A DNA stretch of 40,170 nucleotides from AC-37 sp036386455. Its GTDB lineage: Bacteria; Actinomycetota; Thermoleophilia; Solirubrobacterales; Thermoleophilaceae. A model generated the notes under the pieces. It saw nothing but the letters and a program-made list of their open reading frames with translations, did no database searches and was not told the origin of the DNA. The position numbers and the translations under genes were made by a program. Of this stretch, positions 9,787-19,395 are shown piece by piece; position 1 is the first letter of the stretch; the number at the start of each line of letters is the position of its first letter. Where the stretch lies: NCBI GenBank assembly GCA_036386455.1, contig DASVVS010000015.1:1-40170 (forward strand). The letters run 5' to 3'.

Positions 9787-12700
9787 CTACCGACACGATC
9801 GGAGGTCCCCCGGCGTGACCGGGCGCGTCATGTCCACGCGGTGGATCAGGACACGGGCAGGCCGCAGGTAGTGGGTGTCACCCGCGAGGCGAGCAAGCGG
9901 GGTCGCCGGATCGACCCCCCGCACGTGGTCCGGCAGGGTCTCGTTGACCACGTGCGCCCCATTCGGGTCGTTCCAGTGCTGCGGCAGGAGCGCGACTTCG
10001 TTCCGGCCGCCGCCGAGCTCTTCCATGAACACCGAGGTCTCCACGAGCTGCGGACGGCGGCGGGGCGCGTGCGGGGTGCGCACACCCAGCGTGGATTCCG
10101 CAGGCCCCGACGGTGGCAACCCCGCTCCGGACGTGCTCGGTGTCGAGACCAGCTCTACCACGCGCTCAAACGCCACGGCCGCGGTCACGCCGTCACTCGG
10201 AGAGTTGCGCCGTTCGCCAGCGCAATGCATCCCAACCATGTAGCCCTCCAGCGTGACAACGACCGCCCCGGGCGTTCGCCCCGTCGGGTGATAGACGGCA
10301 CGGAAGCCGCTGCCCGCCGACCGTGCAACGACCAGTCCCCAGGTCGCGAACGGGCTCGCGTAAGCACCCGGTGTCCGCCCGATTGCGACGATCGGCTCGC
10401 CCTCGCGGAAGTCGAACCCCTGCGGTGGGAGCCTGAGCGCACGCAGCGCTGGACCCTCGCTCATCGACAGGATCGCCAGGTCAGCGTCGGCCGCGACCGG
10501 CTGGGGCTCGGCATCGATGCGACTTCCATCGGCGAGCACCACAGCGACCCGCGACGCACCATCGACCGCATGACGCGCCACCGCCACAAGCGCGGCGCCC
10601 TCGTCGGTCGTGCCGACCACGGCGCCGCTGACCGGACCCGAGCCGACGATGCCCTCCGGCTCGACGCGAACCACCGCCGGGGCGACCCGCTCGACCAGCG
10701 CGTCCAAGTCGGCGGGGCGTTCGAGCCATGCGGCCGACGGCGCGAGCGGCTGTACCCCATCCTCGGTGTCGTTTGGCCTGCCCACCGCGACTCCGCCGGA
10801 GATAGACCTAAGCGGGGTCTCGTTGAGAAAGCGGAGGAGGTCCTGGGTGAGCGGGTTCTGGTGGATCGCGCGGCCGTCGCCGCGGCGTACCGCCACTCGC
10901 AGCTGATGCCGCAGGGACAGCTCGTCCTCAGCCATGTCCGCCGCGGGATCCGGTGGCTCGTCGGGGGAACCGTCGTCCCCCGTCCGGTCGGTGACCGACG
11001 TCATCACTCCGTCCTCGACGTCCCGGTACAACGACGCGAGCCAACCCGCCTGGAAGAGCTTCCGCTGCGCCGTAGCGGACAGCGCCCCGAGCGACTCGTC
11101 GGTGACGTTGCCGACCGCCACGTTGAACGCCGCGGGCAGCGAGTGCCGGTCGATCGCCGGAGGCAGCATGACGCGGTCGAGTGGCATCCCGACCCACGGC
11201 TTGTGGACGAACCAGCCGACGATCTCCGCCCAGTCGAGGTATTCCTCGTACCGCTTGGCGAGCCGTTTGGCGTCCTCCGTTCGCTGGAGCTTGAGCATCA
11301 TCGCGTTCAAGGCGTCGATCTCGCCCTGGAGCTCCTCACGCTCGAGCCTCTGCTCCCCCTCGAGAGCACTCTGCGACGCGCTCGCGACGGCGAGGAGCCA
11401 AGCCAGCACGACCACTACCGACGCGCCGGCGGCAAGGAGCGTCGACAGTGCGCCCCATACGATCGCGACCGCGATGACCGCGGCAATCGTTCCCAGGCCG
11501 GCCGTACGCAGCAGCCGCCGCCGGATCCCGGCGCGCGCCTGCGCGCGCTGCTGGGCTATCGCGTGGCGGGCGGCGGCGTCCGGACGCGAAGGAAGCGCAG
11601 CAGCCGCCTCAGCGCGCGCGAGTCCCAGCGCCTGCGCGATCCGCAGCCCGATCATCCAAACGGGTGTTCTGCGATGGGGCGCCGACCATTCGACGAGCGC
11701 ATCGAGATCCTCCTGCGTCCACGCCCCCTCTGCGTCGGCCTCGGGAGACACGGCCGCCGGGGCGAAGCTCGGGTCGAGCTTTGCGGGATCGCACGCGCGC
11801 GGCGCATCCACACCTGGGACGAAGGGAGCCTCGGACGCCGGATGCGGCACCACGTCCTCGGGCCGCGTGACGACGGCGCGGAGCGTACCCGCGGTTATCG
11901 GGCCCGGATCGATGCCATCGGGCAGTGGTGAGCCATCGACGAGCGCCATCGGCATCGTCTGAAGATCACGCCACGTCTGCCTCGTCGGTCCGTCGGGCAT
12001 GTTCCTCGGATAGGAAGCGAGCCGCTCGAGTAGGTCCGGCAGTGCCTCTACGGGTGTCTTGCCGCGGCCCCAGCGTTCGATCCCCGCGCGCGTGATGTCG
12101 CTGTCCGGCCCCGCCATCGTCAACACCCAGTCGGCGACCCTGTTGTGAACCGCGATCGCCGCGTCTTGGACTAGCTCGAACGGCTTTCGCCTGAAGCCGC
12201 GGACGAGGTCGCGCACGAGTATCCAGAGCGCCTCGAGCAGCTTGAACGGCCTCGGCGGCTCGAGCACGATCGGGTCGAACTCACTGCGACCCAGCACCTG
12301 ACGGTGCTTCGCCATGTAGCGATCGACCACATGGCGTACGACGGGCTCGGGGTCCCGCACCCGGTCGTAGCGCGTCCGGTCGGGGTTCGGCCACGCCGAG
12401 CTCACCTGGAAGACACCGGCCGACACCCGATCGGCCAGGTATCCATAGTCGATCGCACGTGAGTAGCAGCGCATGACCTCCACGTGGGCCACCTCGAGGC
12501 CACTCTGGCGCTGTCCGAACGCCGGGATGACGACCGGCTGAGACTCGCCGCCCTCGATCCAGAGGTCCGCGAGCGTCGCGATCGCGTGCGCCGCATGCGG
12601 CGGGAACCCCGGCGCGTTGTCCACGAGCAGGTTCGGGTCGTCCGGATCGGCCCGGTCCTCGGGGGCGACGTAGATGTTCGGCACGTGGCGCAGGTTGAAC

Positions 12701-13116
12701 AGCTCGGGCGGCACGGGCTGCGCGATCTCCGCGGGGATCACCACCATGCACGCTTCGGCCGCCTGCCCCGGGCGGAAAGGCATCACACCCGCCGCTATGT
12801 GGACGGACCGCTCGACCGATCGCGCGAAGCCCGCGTCGATCACCTCCCCTACGCCTGCCGGGTAGGCAGCGATCAGCGCACCGGCTTCCGGGTCGGTGTC
12901 CTCGGTCGCCAGGCCCAGCAGCATTTCGTGCGGCTCGCCATCGACGATGAGGGAGACGAGCGAGTCGGCCCGCGCGGACGCCGACTCGGCGATCACGCCG
13001 TCGGCCGGCACCGGCCACCAGCAGAACGGCATCAACAGCTGCGAGCGCGACCACGACATGAGGCATTTGAGGACAGCCTCGCTCGTGGCGCCAGCTGGGA
13101 CGATGAGAACCCGCAT
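9787..13116 (-). CDS. large membrane protein with degenerate trypsin/HtrA-like C-terminal domain (tubulin-like operon)
   Basis: A 1109-aa protein of unknown function, last gene of the tubulin-like operon. Residues 1-480 are soluble and unrecognised. Residues 543-578 form a hydrophobic hairpin or two membrane helices, followed by a charged coiled coil (583-620) and another unrecognised region. Residues 803-992 resemble a trypsin/HtrA-like protease: ARHAVDGA keeps the His (849) and DADLAIL keeps the Asp (879), but the site that should read GDSGGPLV reads GRTPGAVV (946-953), putting Thr at the Ser position and Pro at an oxyanion-hole Gly. It is therefore probably a pseudo-protease or binding domain. 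The ATG overlaps the tubulin-like stop by one base (TGATG). There is no N-terminal signal peptide, so the hairpin decides topology; which side the domain faces is unknown. Confidence 0.8.
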   Translation of the reverse strand: MRVLIVPAGATSEAVLKCLMSWSRSQLLMPFCWWPVPADGVIAESASARADSLVSLIVDGEPHEMLLGLATEDTDPEAGALIAAYPAGVGEVIDAGFARSVERSVHIAAGVMPFRPGQAAEACMVVIPAEIAQPVPPELFNLRHVPNIYVAPEDRADPDDPNLLVDNAPGFPPHAAHAIATLADLWIEGGESQPVVIPAFGQRQSGLEVAHVEVMRCYSRAIDYGYLADRVSAGVFQVSSAWPNPDRTRYDRVRDPEPVVRHVVDRYMAKHRQVLGRSEFDPIVLEPPRPFKLLEALWILVRDLVRGFRRKPFELVQDAAIAVHNRVADWVLTMAGPDSDITRAGIERWGRGKTPVEALPDLLERLASYPRNMPDGPTRQTWRDLQTMPMALVDGSPLPDGIDPGPITAGTLRAVVTRPEDVVPHPASEAPFVPGVDAPRACDPAKLDPSFAPAAVSPEADAEGAWTQEDLDALVEWSAPHRRTPVWMIGLRIAQALGLARAEAAAALPSRPDAAARHAIAQQRAQARAGIRRRLLRTAGLGTIAAVIAVAIVWGALSTLLAAGASVVVVLAWLLAVASASQSALEGEQRLEREELQGEIDALNAMMLKLQRTEDAKRLAKRYEEYLDWAEIVGWFVHKPWVGMPLDRVMLPPAIDRHSLPAAFNVAVGNVTDESLGALSATAQRKLFQAGWLASLYRDVEDGVMTSVTDRTGDDGSPDEPPDPAADMAEDELSLRHQLRVAVRRGDGRAIHQNPLTQDLLRFLNETPLRSISGGVAVGRPNDTEDGVQPLAPSAAWLERPADLDALVERVAPAVVRVEPEGIVGSGPVSGAVVGTTDEGAALVAVARHAVDGASRVAVVLADGSRIDAEPQPVAADADLAILSMSEGPALRALRLPPQGFDFREGEPIVAIGRTPGAYASPFATWGLVVARSAGSGFRAVYHPTGRTPGAVVVTLEGYMVGMHCAGERRNSPSDGVTAAVAFERVVELVSTPSTSGAGLPPSGPAESTLGVRTPHAPRRRPQLVETSVFMEELGGGRNEVALLPQHWNDPNGAHVVNETLPDHVRGVDPATPLARLAGDTHYLRPARVLIHRVDMTRPVTPGDLRSCR

Positions 13117-16100
13117 CAGCGCGCGGACGGCGTCAGGAACGGTCCCTGATCGTCGCCGTTCACCGGAATCTGGCCGATCGCGTCGGCCAGCGAGCTCGCC
13201 GCCCGCATGATGTCGTCGCGAAGCTCCCAGCCACGGCCGAGCGTGAGCGTCGACTCGAGCGTGACAGGCAGCGATGCGACCTCGCGGTCGTAGGCGCCCT
13301 CGTACTCCCTCATCGTCTTGACCATGAGCTCAGCCCGATCGGCTGGGGAGTTGGCCGGGGCGCCGGCAATCGACTCGTTCGGCGTCGGCGCGGCATCGAA
13401 CCCGGTCTGTGCCGGGACCGTCGTCCCGTTCACCACCCACTGGACCAGTTCGCGGTTCGCGCGCTGGTACTCGTCGCCAGGGCCGCCACCCGGCACGCCG
13501 AGCTCGATGAGCCGCTGGTACGCGAGCAGCTCGCCCCGCTGACCGCTCGCGAACGAGAGCAGCGCGAGGGGCAGCGACTCCATGAGCGCCGGGAACACCG
13601 CCCCGTTCTCCGTCACCTCGTCGCCTAGGAGATGCGCCGGGAAGCGTTCCCATCCGCGTGGAGTCCAGACCGACAACGGCGAGGTGCTCCACTCGCCCAC
13701 CAGGAACGGAACCTGCGCCAGCATGGTCGCGGTGAGCCACCCGCGCGCGAGCGCGCGCCGCCGCCACGGCGCGACCGGCACGAACGCCGCAAGCGTCCGT
13801 GCCCGCCGGAACTGCCAGAAGTGGCTTCGTCCGGACGCGTTTGATCTGCTCAACCAGTCCCGATGTATGGGCGCCATGAGCGAGTCGAACACGATCGGGT
13901 ACACCGAGCTCCCGACGTACGAGCTGATCTCGATCTCGTTCGCGGAGCTACCGGGGTTGAAGACCCGCTCGAAGGGCTGCTCTGCATGAGCGGCACGTAG
14001 CGACTCCTCTAGCCGCGCACAGGCCGGGTGATCGGCGCCGATGGGAAGGTCGCTGACGGTGACGTGAGCGGACGGAACGTCGCCGCCGTGCACGAGGCGG
14101 TACGTGTCCGGATTGATGCTGATCAACGGCGCGGCATTCCGGAGCGCCCGGTCGAACGCGTCGGCGAACTTCGCGGCGCGTGCCGCGGCGTCCGGGAGTT
14201 CGATCGACAGCCACTCCGCCAAGCTCGCGCTGACGTGTTGGGCTACGGGCCCGGGCCGCTCCCGCACCCAGGACTCGGCGGCGGCGTACAGGCGCACCGG
14301 GTCGAGGGTGATCGCGAAGCTGGCGGTTCCGGCGCCCGCGCCGGGCTCCCGCGCCAGGTTGACCGACGGCCGCCATTTGGAGAGGCGCTCGATCAGACGC
14401 TGGCCGGTTCGATCGAGCCGGGAATCCGGTGCGCTCCAGGCGCCGCTGATGATCTCGGTGAGCGCAGAGGACTCGGCGTCTCTGGCCGCGTCGATCTCGA
14501 ACGCCGCCTCGAGCAGCCGGTCGAGCTCGCCCGGAAAATCGTCGATCGACTCGAGTAAGACCTCGTTCGGGGCCGGCCGCAGGTGCGCCGGCACGACTCG
14601 TCCCGACCACTGCTCGACCAGGCCGCGGTGCTCGCCGGCCTCTCCCTGCACCAGTGTCCCGTGGGCAGACTCCACGGCGCGTCGCAGCGCCGGAAGGAAG
14701 CCCGCGTTCAGGTCGCGCAACAGCTCCGCCGTGAAGCTGAACAGATCGGACTCGGTGCGCCTCTGGAGCGCATCGCGGCGCTCCTGGGTAGCCGTCGCGA
14801 AGCTGTCGTGCTGCGGCGTGATCAACCGCTTGCCGATCGCGCGAAACAGCTGCTCGGCGTGGTTCAGCAGACCCGTCTCCTGCGCATCGAACCTGCTGGC
14901 CTCGTGCTCGAGCTCCGAGGCCGCGTCGCTGACCTGCTGCTGCAGGAGCGAGAGCAGCTCGATCGTGACGGGCAGACCATGCATGCCGATGTACCGCGCC
15001 ACCGTCGCCTGCACCCGGTTCTGGATGTTTTCCACCCATTGCTCAGCGCTGCGGGTCCGGTCCGCCTGCTCGTCGTTCTGGTAGTCGCGAGCGGCGTCGT
15101 CGAAGAGCAGCGTGAAGTTTTGGAACCACTCGCGCGAGTTGAGCTCGCGACGATCGTCCCGTAGGCGCGCGCTCACGTTGGCCGCCACCCGGTCGAGCGC
15201 GGAGGCCTTCCCCGCGCGATCGCGCAGTGCGTCGAGTACCTGGTTGTGACTGGTGGAGAGCTCCCACAGGCCGGAATCGTCGAAGAACGACTCCTTGACC
15301 GCCTCCGCACGCTCGGCTATCAGCGTCTCCTCGCGCCTCAGCTCACCGGAGGTCGGGCGGTGGCCGCGAAGCAGGCGGTCGAGGGCGCGCTTCGCGAGCC
15401 GCTCGGTCGCGTAGCGCTCGAAGAGCGAGCGACCGAGCGAGACGTTCGCGTAGCCGAACGACGAGGCCGCATGCGTATAGCGGTCGTGGTCGGTGATCGT
15501 GAAGTCCTCCATGACGGGCCGACCTGACCAATTGGCCTGCGTGTAGGCCGAGAACTGGCTGCGAATACTCTCGTTGGCGATCAGGGCCGCCAGCGCCTTC
15601 CCCACCGCCGTGAAGACGTCGAGGCTGGTGCGAAAGGTGACGGACTCGTTCTTGGCACCGATCAGGAAGTTGAACATCCCGGTGCGGCGACCGCGGATCG
15701 GCAGCGCGCCGCCCCCCTTCTGAAGCAGCCGGGCCTCGTCGTCGTTGACGGCGCCCTCGTGCTCGAACGCCGCGATCAGCTCTGAGACGGCGGCGAGGCT
15801 GTTCGGCTCCACCCCTACGCGCCGCTCAGGGGCGAGGTGCGAGAAGACGTCGGACGCGTAGAGGATCGTCGTGAGACTGTTATCCAGCCACTGGGCCTGC
15901 TCCGTGGCGCGCGACTTCAGCAGCTCGATGATGTCGAGGAGGGCGCCGGAGCCGGCGCCGCCGCCAAGCGACGAGATAACCACGGCCGTCGGATCGTCCT
16001 GGGCGGGCCCCGCCTGACCGAGGTGGCGATTGAGCTCCGCGAGCTCGGCGTCGACCGCGTTGCTCCTTAGCGCGCTCACCTCGCGGTTGATCGCCTCGCC

Positions 16101-16499
16101 GACGTCGTCGAGCTGGGTGAGGGTCACCACGCGGCCGACTACGCGACGCTGGCCGGCACCCTTGAACGGCGGGCTGTAGTCGAGGCGCGGATCGGGACGC
16201 CAACCGGCGACCGAGCGCAGCAGGTCGGTTTGGCGCGCGAGCTCGTCGTCGTACTGCCAGTACTGTCGCGGCGACTCCGCTAGGCCGAGGTAGCGTGCGT
16301 CCGGGCCGATGTCGGCGGGAACGTCGCCCTCGACGACGTCCGGGTACTCCGGCACGTCGATGTGCAGGAAGCGCCACGCCTTCGGCACGCCGGCACGCCA
16401 CTTGACCGCGGCGAGCCTTCGGTCGAGCTCACGCCACGTGTAGCGCAGCGTCTTGCCGCCGGACCCCCCGACCCCGATCAACAGGTACTTCTGGAGCAT
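13116..16499 (-). CDS. tubulin/FtsZ-superfamily (Tubulin_2-like) protein
   Basis: A 1127-aa protein with an N-terminal tubulin-type nucleotide-binding domain. LLIGVGGSGGKTLR (6-19) matches the T1 phosphate loop and VISSLGGGAGSG (174-185) matches the tubulin signature GGGTGSG, with Ala in place of Thr. A T7-loop NxDxxD hydrolysis motif is not evident. The remaining 700-800 residues are far longer than FtsZ (about 400), mostly helical, and unrecognised. Such proteins belong to the FtsZ-like families reported beside vWA proteins and predicted to remodel membranes. No signal peptide or membrane helix is seen, so it is probably cytoplasmic. The ATG is preceded by GAGAGGGA and lies 25 nt after the vWA gene stop; the next gene overlaps by one base. 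GTP binding and polymerisation are inferences. Confidence 0.85.
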   Translation of the reverse strand: MLQKYLLIGVGGSGGKTLRYTWRELDRRLAAVKWRAGVPKAWRFLHIDVPEYPDVVEGDVPADIGPDARYLGLAESPRQYWQYDDELARQTDLLRSVAGWRPDPRLDYSPPFKGAGQRRVVGRVVTLTQLDDVGEAINREVSALRSNAVDAELAELNRHLGQAGPAQDDPTAVVISSLGGGAGSGALLDIIELLKSRATEQAQWLDNSLTTILYASDVFSHLAPERRVGVEPNSLAAVSELIAAFEHEGAVNDDEARLLQKGGGALPIRGRRTGMFNFLIGAKNESVTFRTSLDVFTAVGKALAALIANESIRSQFSAYTQANWSGRPVMEDFTITDHDRYTHAASSFGYANVSLGRSLFERYATERLAKRALDRLLRGHRPTSGELRREETLIAERAEAVKESFFDDSGLWELSTSHNQVLDALRDRAGKASALDRVAANVSARLRDDRRELNSREWFQNFTLLFDDAARDYQNDEQADRTRSAEQWVENIQNRVQATVARYIGMHGLPVTIELLSLLQQQVSDAASELEHEASRFDAQETGLLNHAEQLFRAIGKRLITPQHDSFATATQERRDALQRRTESDLFSFTAELLRDLNAGFLPALRRAVESAHGTLVQGEAGEHRGLVEQWSGRVVPAHLRPAPNEVLLESIDDFPGELDRLLEAAFEIDAARDAESSALTEIISGAWSAPDSRLDRTGQRLIERLSKWRPSVNLAREPGAGAGTASFAITLDPVRLYAAAESWVRERPGPVAQHVSASLAEWLSIELPDAAARAAKFADAFDRALRNAAPLISINPDTYRLVHGGDVPSAHVTVSDLPIGADHPACARLEESLRAAHAEQPFERVFNPGSSANEIEISSYVGSSVYPIVFDSLMAPIHRDWLSRSNASGRSHFWQFRRARTLAAFVPVAPWRRRALARGWLTATMLAQVPFLVGEWSTSPLSVWTPRGWERFPAHLLGDEVTENGAVFPALMESLPLALLSFASGQRGELLAYQRLIELGVPGGGPGDEYQRANRELVQWVVNGTTVPAQTGFDAAPTPNESIAGAPANSPADRAELMVKTMREYEGAYDREVASLPVTLESTLTLGRGWELRDDIMRAASSLADAIGQIPVNGDDQGPFLTPSAR

Positions 16500-16524
16500 T
16501 GCGTTCCCTCTCTGGTCGGTTCCA

Positions 16525-19395
16525 TCAGAAGTGGCCCTCGTCCCGTCGCTTCACGGCCCAGCCGTCCGGAGGTTCGTCGCCGGGCTTCCACGGATTCACC
16601 GGCGGTTCTTCCTGGGCGCGGCGCCTAGTCAGGAGCCCGCCCAGCCGGTTGCGGATCGAGCGCGACGAGCCCCCGTTGCGATCGTCGCCATCGCCGCTGG
16701 AATCCCGCGGCCCCCTCCAGCGCTCCGCGGGCTCGAGCACGAGCGACCGGCGCGCCTGCGCGAGCAGCGCGTCCCCGGCACGCGGGTCGGTTTCGACGTC
16801 ACCGAGGAGGAGCACGAGGGTCCCGTCGATGGCGCTCGGTGCGCTCCTCGCGGCCTGCGACCCGCGGCCCCCCGGCTGATCCCAAGGCTCCGCAGCCGGC
16901 GACGGTTCGTCCCAACCGTCGCCGTCCGATGAGCCGGCGGGATAGAACAGCCACGTACCCGGAAGCGCCAGCGGGACCTCGTGCGTCGCTCCGGCGCGCC
17001 ACTCGCGCAGGTCCTTCGCGCCGCCGGCCGCGATCGGCTGCCCATCCGCAGAGGCGACGCCATAGGGCCCTGTGAAGAGGTCCACGAGGAGATCCTTCGG
17101 ATTCCAGCTCGGGGTCGCGCGAACCTTGCTCGGGACCGCCTGGAGCGTCACACCGTCGACCGCGAGCTCGCGCTCGCGACGCTCCTGACCCTCCCGGCTC
17201 AGCGCCATGAAGTCGCTGCGCCGCGCCTCGAGCGGCTCGTCGTTTCGGGACTCGAGGCTGCGCCCCGGGTGTAGGCGGACGTCGCGCGTGAGCGCCACGA
17301 CTCGCTGCGGCGCGGTGAACCGTGCGCCGTGGCGGTTGAGCAGGTACAGCAAGACGAGCGGGATCAGCACGCCGGCAAGGATCAACCCGACGAAAACCGC
17401 CACCTTCGTGCCGGTGTCAGGGTCCAGCGCGCGCCGGAACGAAGTCTCGAGCGACACGATCCGGGGGCCCTCCGCGCTGGTGCTCGTCAGGTTCACCGGC
17501 AGAGCCCCGCGCACCGTGCCTGCCGCCTGGTCGCTTGCCTTGAACTCCACGGTCAGCCTCCGCGTCGCGCTCCTCGGCACGCGAACGCAGCTCGCGCGCG
17601 AGGTGGCCGGTGGCACGACCCGCATGTCGAGACCGCCCGCGCCGCGGCCGCCCAGCTTGGGCGTCCCAACCCAGACGCAGCCGTCGGCGAGCTTGCTGCC
17701 GCGGATCGTCAGGGTGCCTTTGGTCGAGCCCTTGCCCTTCAGGCGCGGGAGCTCGAGCCGCTGGGGAGCGATCGTCGCGAAGCCCGGCGCCTGGGTGGAC
17801 AGCCGGAAGGATCGGTGCGGCCCCACAAGCGGTGTCCCGTCGGGGGTCGCGAAGCTCGGGTCGACGTCTACGAAGACGTAGGCCGCCTGCGATCGCGCAG
17901 GTAGCGTCACCGACCCCTCGAAGGTCCCGTCGGCGGCTGGCCCCCGTAGCGGCAGCTCGACCGACCGGCGCGTGGTGGGGTCGGTCACGGTCGCGTGCAG
18001 CGTGGCGGCCCGGAGGAGAGGACCGGTCCTCACGAGCGCGCCGCGCCGGTCGACCAGTCGGAATTTCAGGCGGGTCGGCTCACCGAGCGTGACCTGCTGC
18101 ACTCCGGCGGGGGAGGCCGCGAGGTCCGTGAGGAGCTGCAGCGTGTAGAGAGGTTTCGCGCCGCGGTCGACGCCGGAGGGGGCGACGAACGCGAACGTCC
18201 ATCCGCCTTGCCATGCGCGGTCGCCCGGGTCGAACGTCCCCTCCACCTCCACAGCGCGCGGCGAGACCCACCGCTGCACCACGTTGGTGCCCGGGAAGTC
18301 GAGCTGGCCAGGACCGCCGTGAAGCAGCACCTTCGGCCCACCGGTCGGGCCCGCCAGGTGCAGCTGGATGCCCTCTGCGCCTGTGGTCGCATGGATCAGG
18401 AATCGCGTAGCGCCGGGGACGGCTTCGAACGCACGCCGCCCTTCGGGACAGGGGTCTGGCACGCAGAACAGGCCCTCCTTCGGTGGCGGCGAGGCCGAGA
18501 AGAGCGAGCTGAACAGGAAGAACAGGTCGCCGCTGTTTTCGGTCTCGAGGTAGTGACCTGACTCGGGCGACAGCTCGCTGCCGCAGCGCTCGCCATCCGC
18601 GGCGCCGGTCGTGATCGCTCCGAGCAGTGCCGCCTCGTCCGGCTTGAGCCGTGATGACAGCGCGACCGTGAACTTGACGATCCCGTCGTTCACGAACCGA
18701 TCCATCTCGCCGCCGGGTTGACAGAGGAAGCGCTTTCCGGCCGCCACCGCTCGCTTGCCGCCCTTGGGGCGGTCGATGCGGATCCCCGGCGCGTACGGCA
18801 CCGTGCGAGGCAAGCGCCGTCCCTCGGCGTCCGTGCGGTCGTCGATCTGATACCGACCGTCGGTGAACCAGACGAGCGCCTCGCAGGGCGCGACGCCTTC
18901 GGCGGCGTCGATGCTCGCAGAACGCGCCACCAGGATCCTTCGCGCCCCGGCCAGCGCGGTCGCGTAATCCGTGTCGCGGCCTTTCTTCCGCTCCGCAAAG
19001 GCGTCGGCCTTCCGCTGGAGATCGGGAAGCGTCGCCGAGCTGACATCCAGCCATTCGCCTCGGCCCGGCGGCGGCTGGACCCGGTTCGCGAAGCCGGCGA
19101 ACTGGACCTCCACGTGTGGCGCGGCCGCACCGGCCGGCGGCTCCGCCAGCCTGATCAACCCGGTGAGGGCGGCCTTAAGCCCGTCGATCCGCTGGTTGGT
19201 TCTGTCGGTTCCTTTGAGGCTGCGGGACTCGTCAATGAGCATTACGACCGACAGCCGGTCGGAGTTCTGCAGACAACGCGCGAGGCTGCTCGCCGCCGGC
19301 GGCAGCTTGGCGGCCTCCTGGGCCGGCGCGTCAGCGGCGGCGAGCGCAACCGCCGCCAAGACGAGAACGAGCGCGAGGCCGAGCCGCACTGTCAT
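16525..19395 (-). CDS. secreted, membrane-anchored von Willebrand factor A (vWA) protein
   Basis: A 956-aa protein, fourth gene of the tubulin-like operon. Residues 1-26 are a signal peptide (hydrophobic LALVLVLAAVALAA, ending APAQE). The vWA domain (about 46-260) has a complete metal-ion adhesion site: DESRS (55-59), Thr142 in GRDTDYATAL, and Asp179 in WFTDG. A beta-rich ectodomain follows, then one transmembrane helix (about 660-684, VAVFVGLILAGVLIPLVLLY) and a 270-residue probably cytoplasmic tail with a Pro/Asp-rich stretch. This suggests an outside ligand-binding sensor or adhesin that talks to the cytoplasmic tubulin-like partner (inference). The frame stays open to 19584, but ATG 19395 is the start: it begins the signal peptide and overlaps the upstream stop as ATGA. 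Confidence 0.85.
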   Translation of the reverse strand: MTVRLGLALVLVLAAVALAAADAPAQEAAKLPPAASSLARCLQNSDRLSVVMLIDESRSLKGTDRTNQRIDGLKAALTGLIRLAEPPAGAAAPHVEVQFAGFANRVQPPPGRGEWLDVSSATLPDLQRKADAFAERKKGRDTDYATALAGARRILVARSASIDAAEGVAPCEALVWFTDGRYQIDDRTDAEGRRLPRTVPYAPGIRIDRPKGGKRAVAAGKRFLCQPGGEMDRFVNDGIVKFTVALSSRLKPDEAALLGAITTGAADGERCGSELSPESGHYLETENSGDLFFLFSSLFSASPPPKEGLFCVPDPCPEGRRAFEAVPGATRFLIHATTGAEGIQLHLAGPTGGPKVLLHGGPGQLDFPGTNVVQRWVSPRAVEVEGTFDPGDRAWQGGWTFAFVAPSGVDRGAKPLYTLQLLTDLAASPAGVQQVTLGEPTRLKFRLVDRRGALVRTGPLLRAATLHATVTDPTTRRSVELPLRGPAADGTFEGSVTLPARSQAAYVFVDVDPSFATPDGTPLVGPHRSFRLSTQAPGFATIAPQRLELPRLKGKGSTKGTLTIRGSKLADGCVWVGTPKLGGRGAGGLDMRVVPPATSRASCVRVPRSATRRLTVEFKASDQAAGTVRGALPVNLTSTSAEGPRIVSLETSFRRALDPDTGTKVAVFVGLILAGVLIPLVLLYLLNRHGARFTAPQRVVALTRDVRLHPGRSLESRNDEPLEARRSDFMALSREGQERRERELAVDGVTLQAVPSKVRATPSWNPKDLLVDLFTGPYGVASADGQPIAAGGAKDLREWRAGATHEVPLALPGTWLFYPAGSSDGDGWDEPSPAAEPWDQPGGRGSQAARSAPSAIDGTLVLLLGDVETDPRAGDALLAQARRSLVLEPAERWRGPRDSSGDGDDRNGGSSRSIRNRLGGLLTRRRAQEEPPVNPWKPGDEPPDGWAVKRRDEGHF

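Noticed and set aside
9841..11931. Long plus-strand frame opposite the pseudo-protease gene
   Set aside because: Arg/Gly-rich shadow with no domain; the minus strand has a coherent protein with overlap-coupled neighbours.
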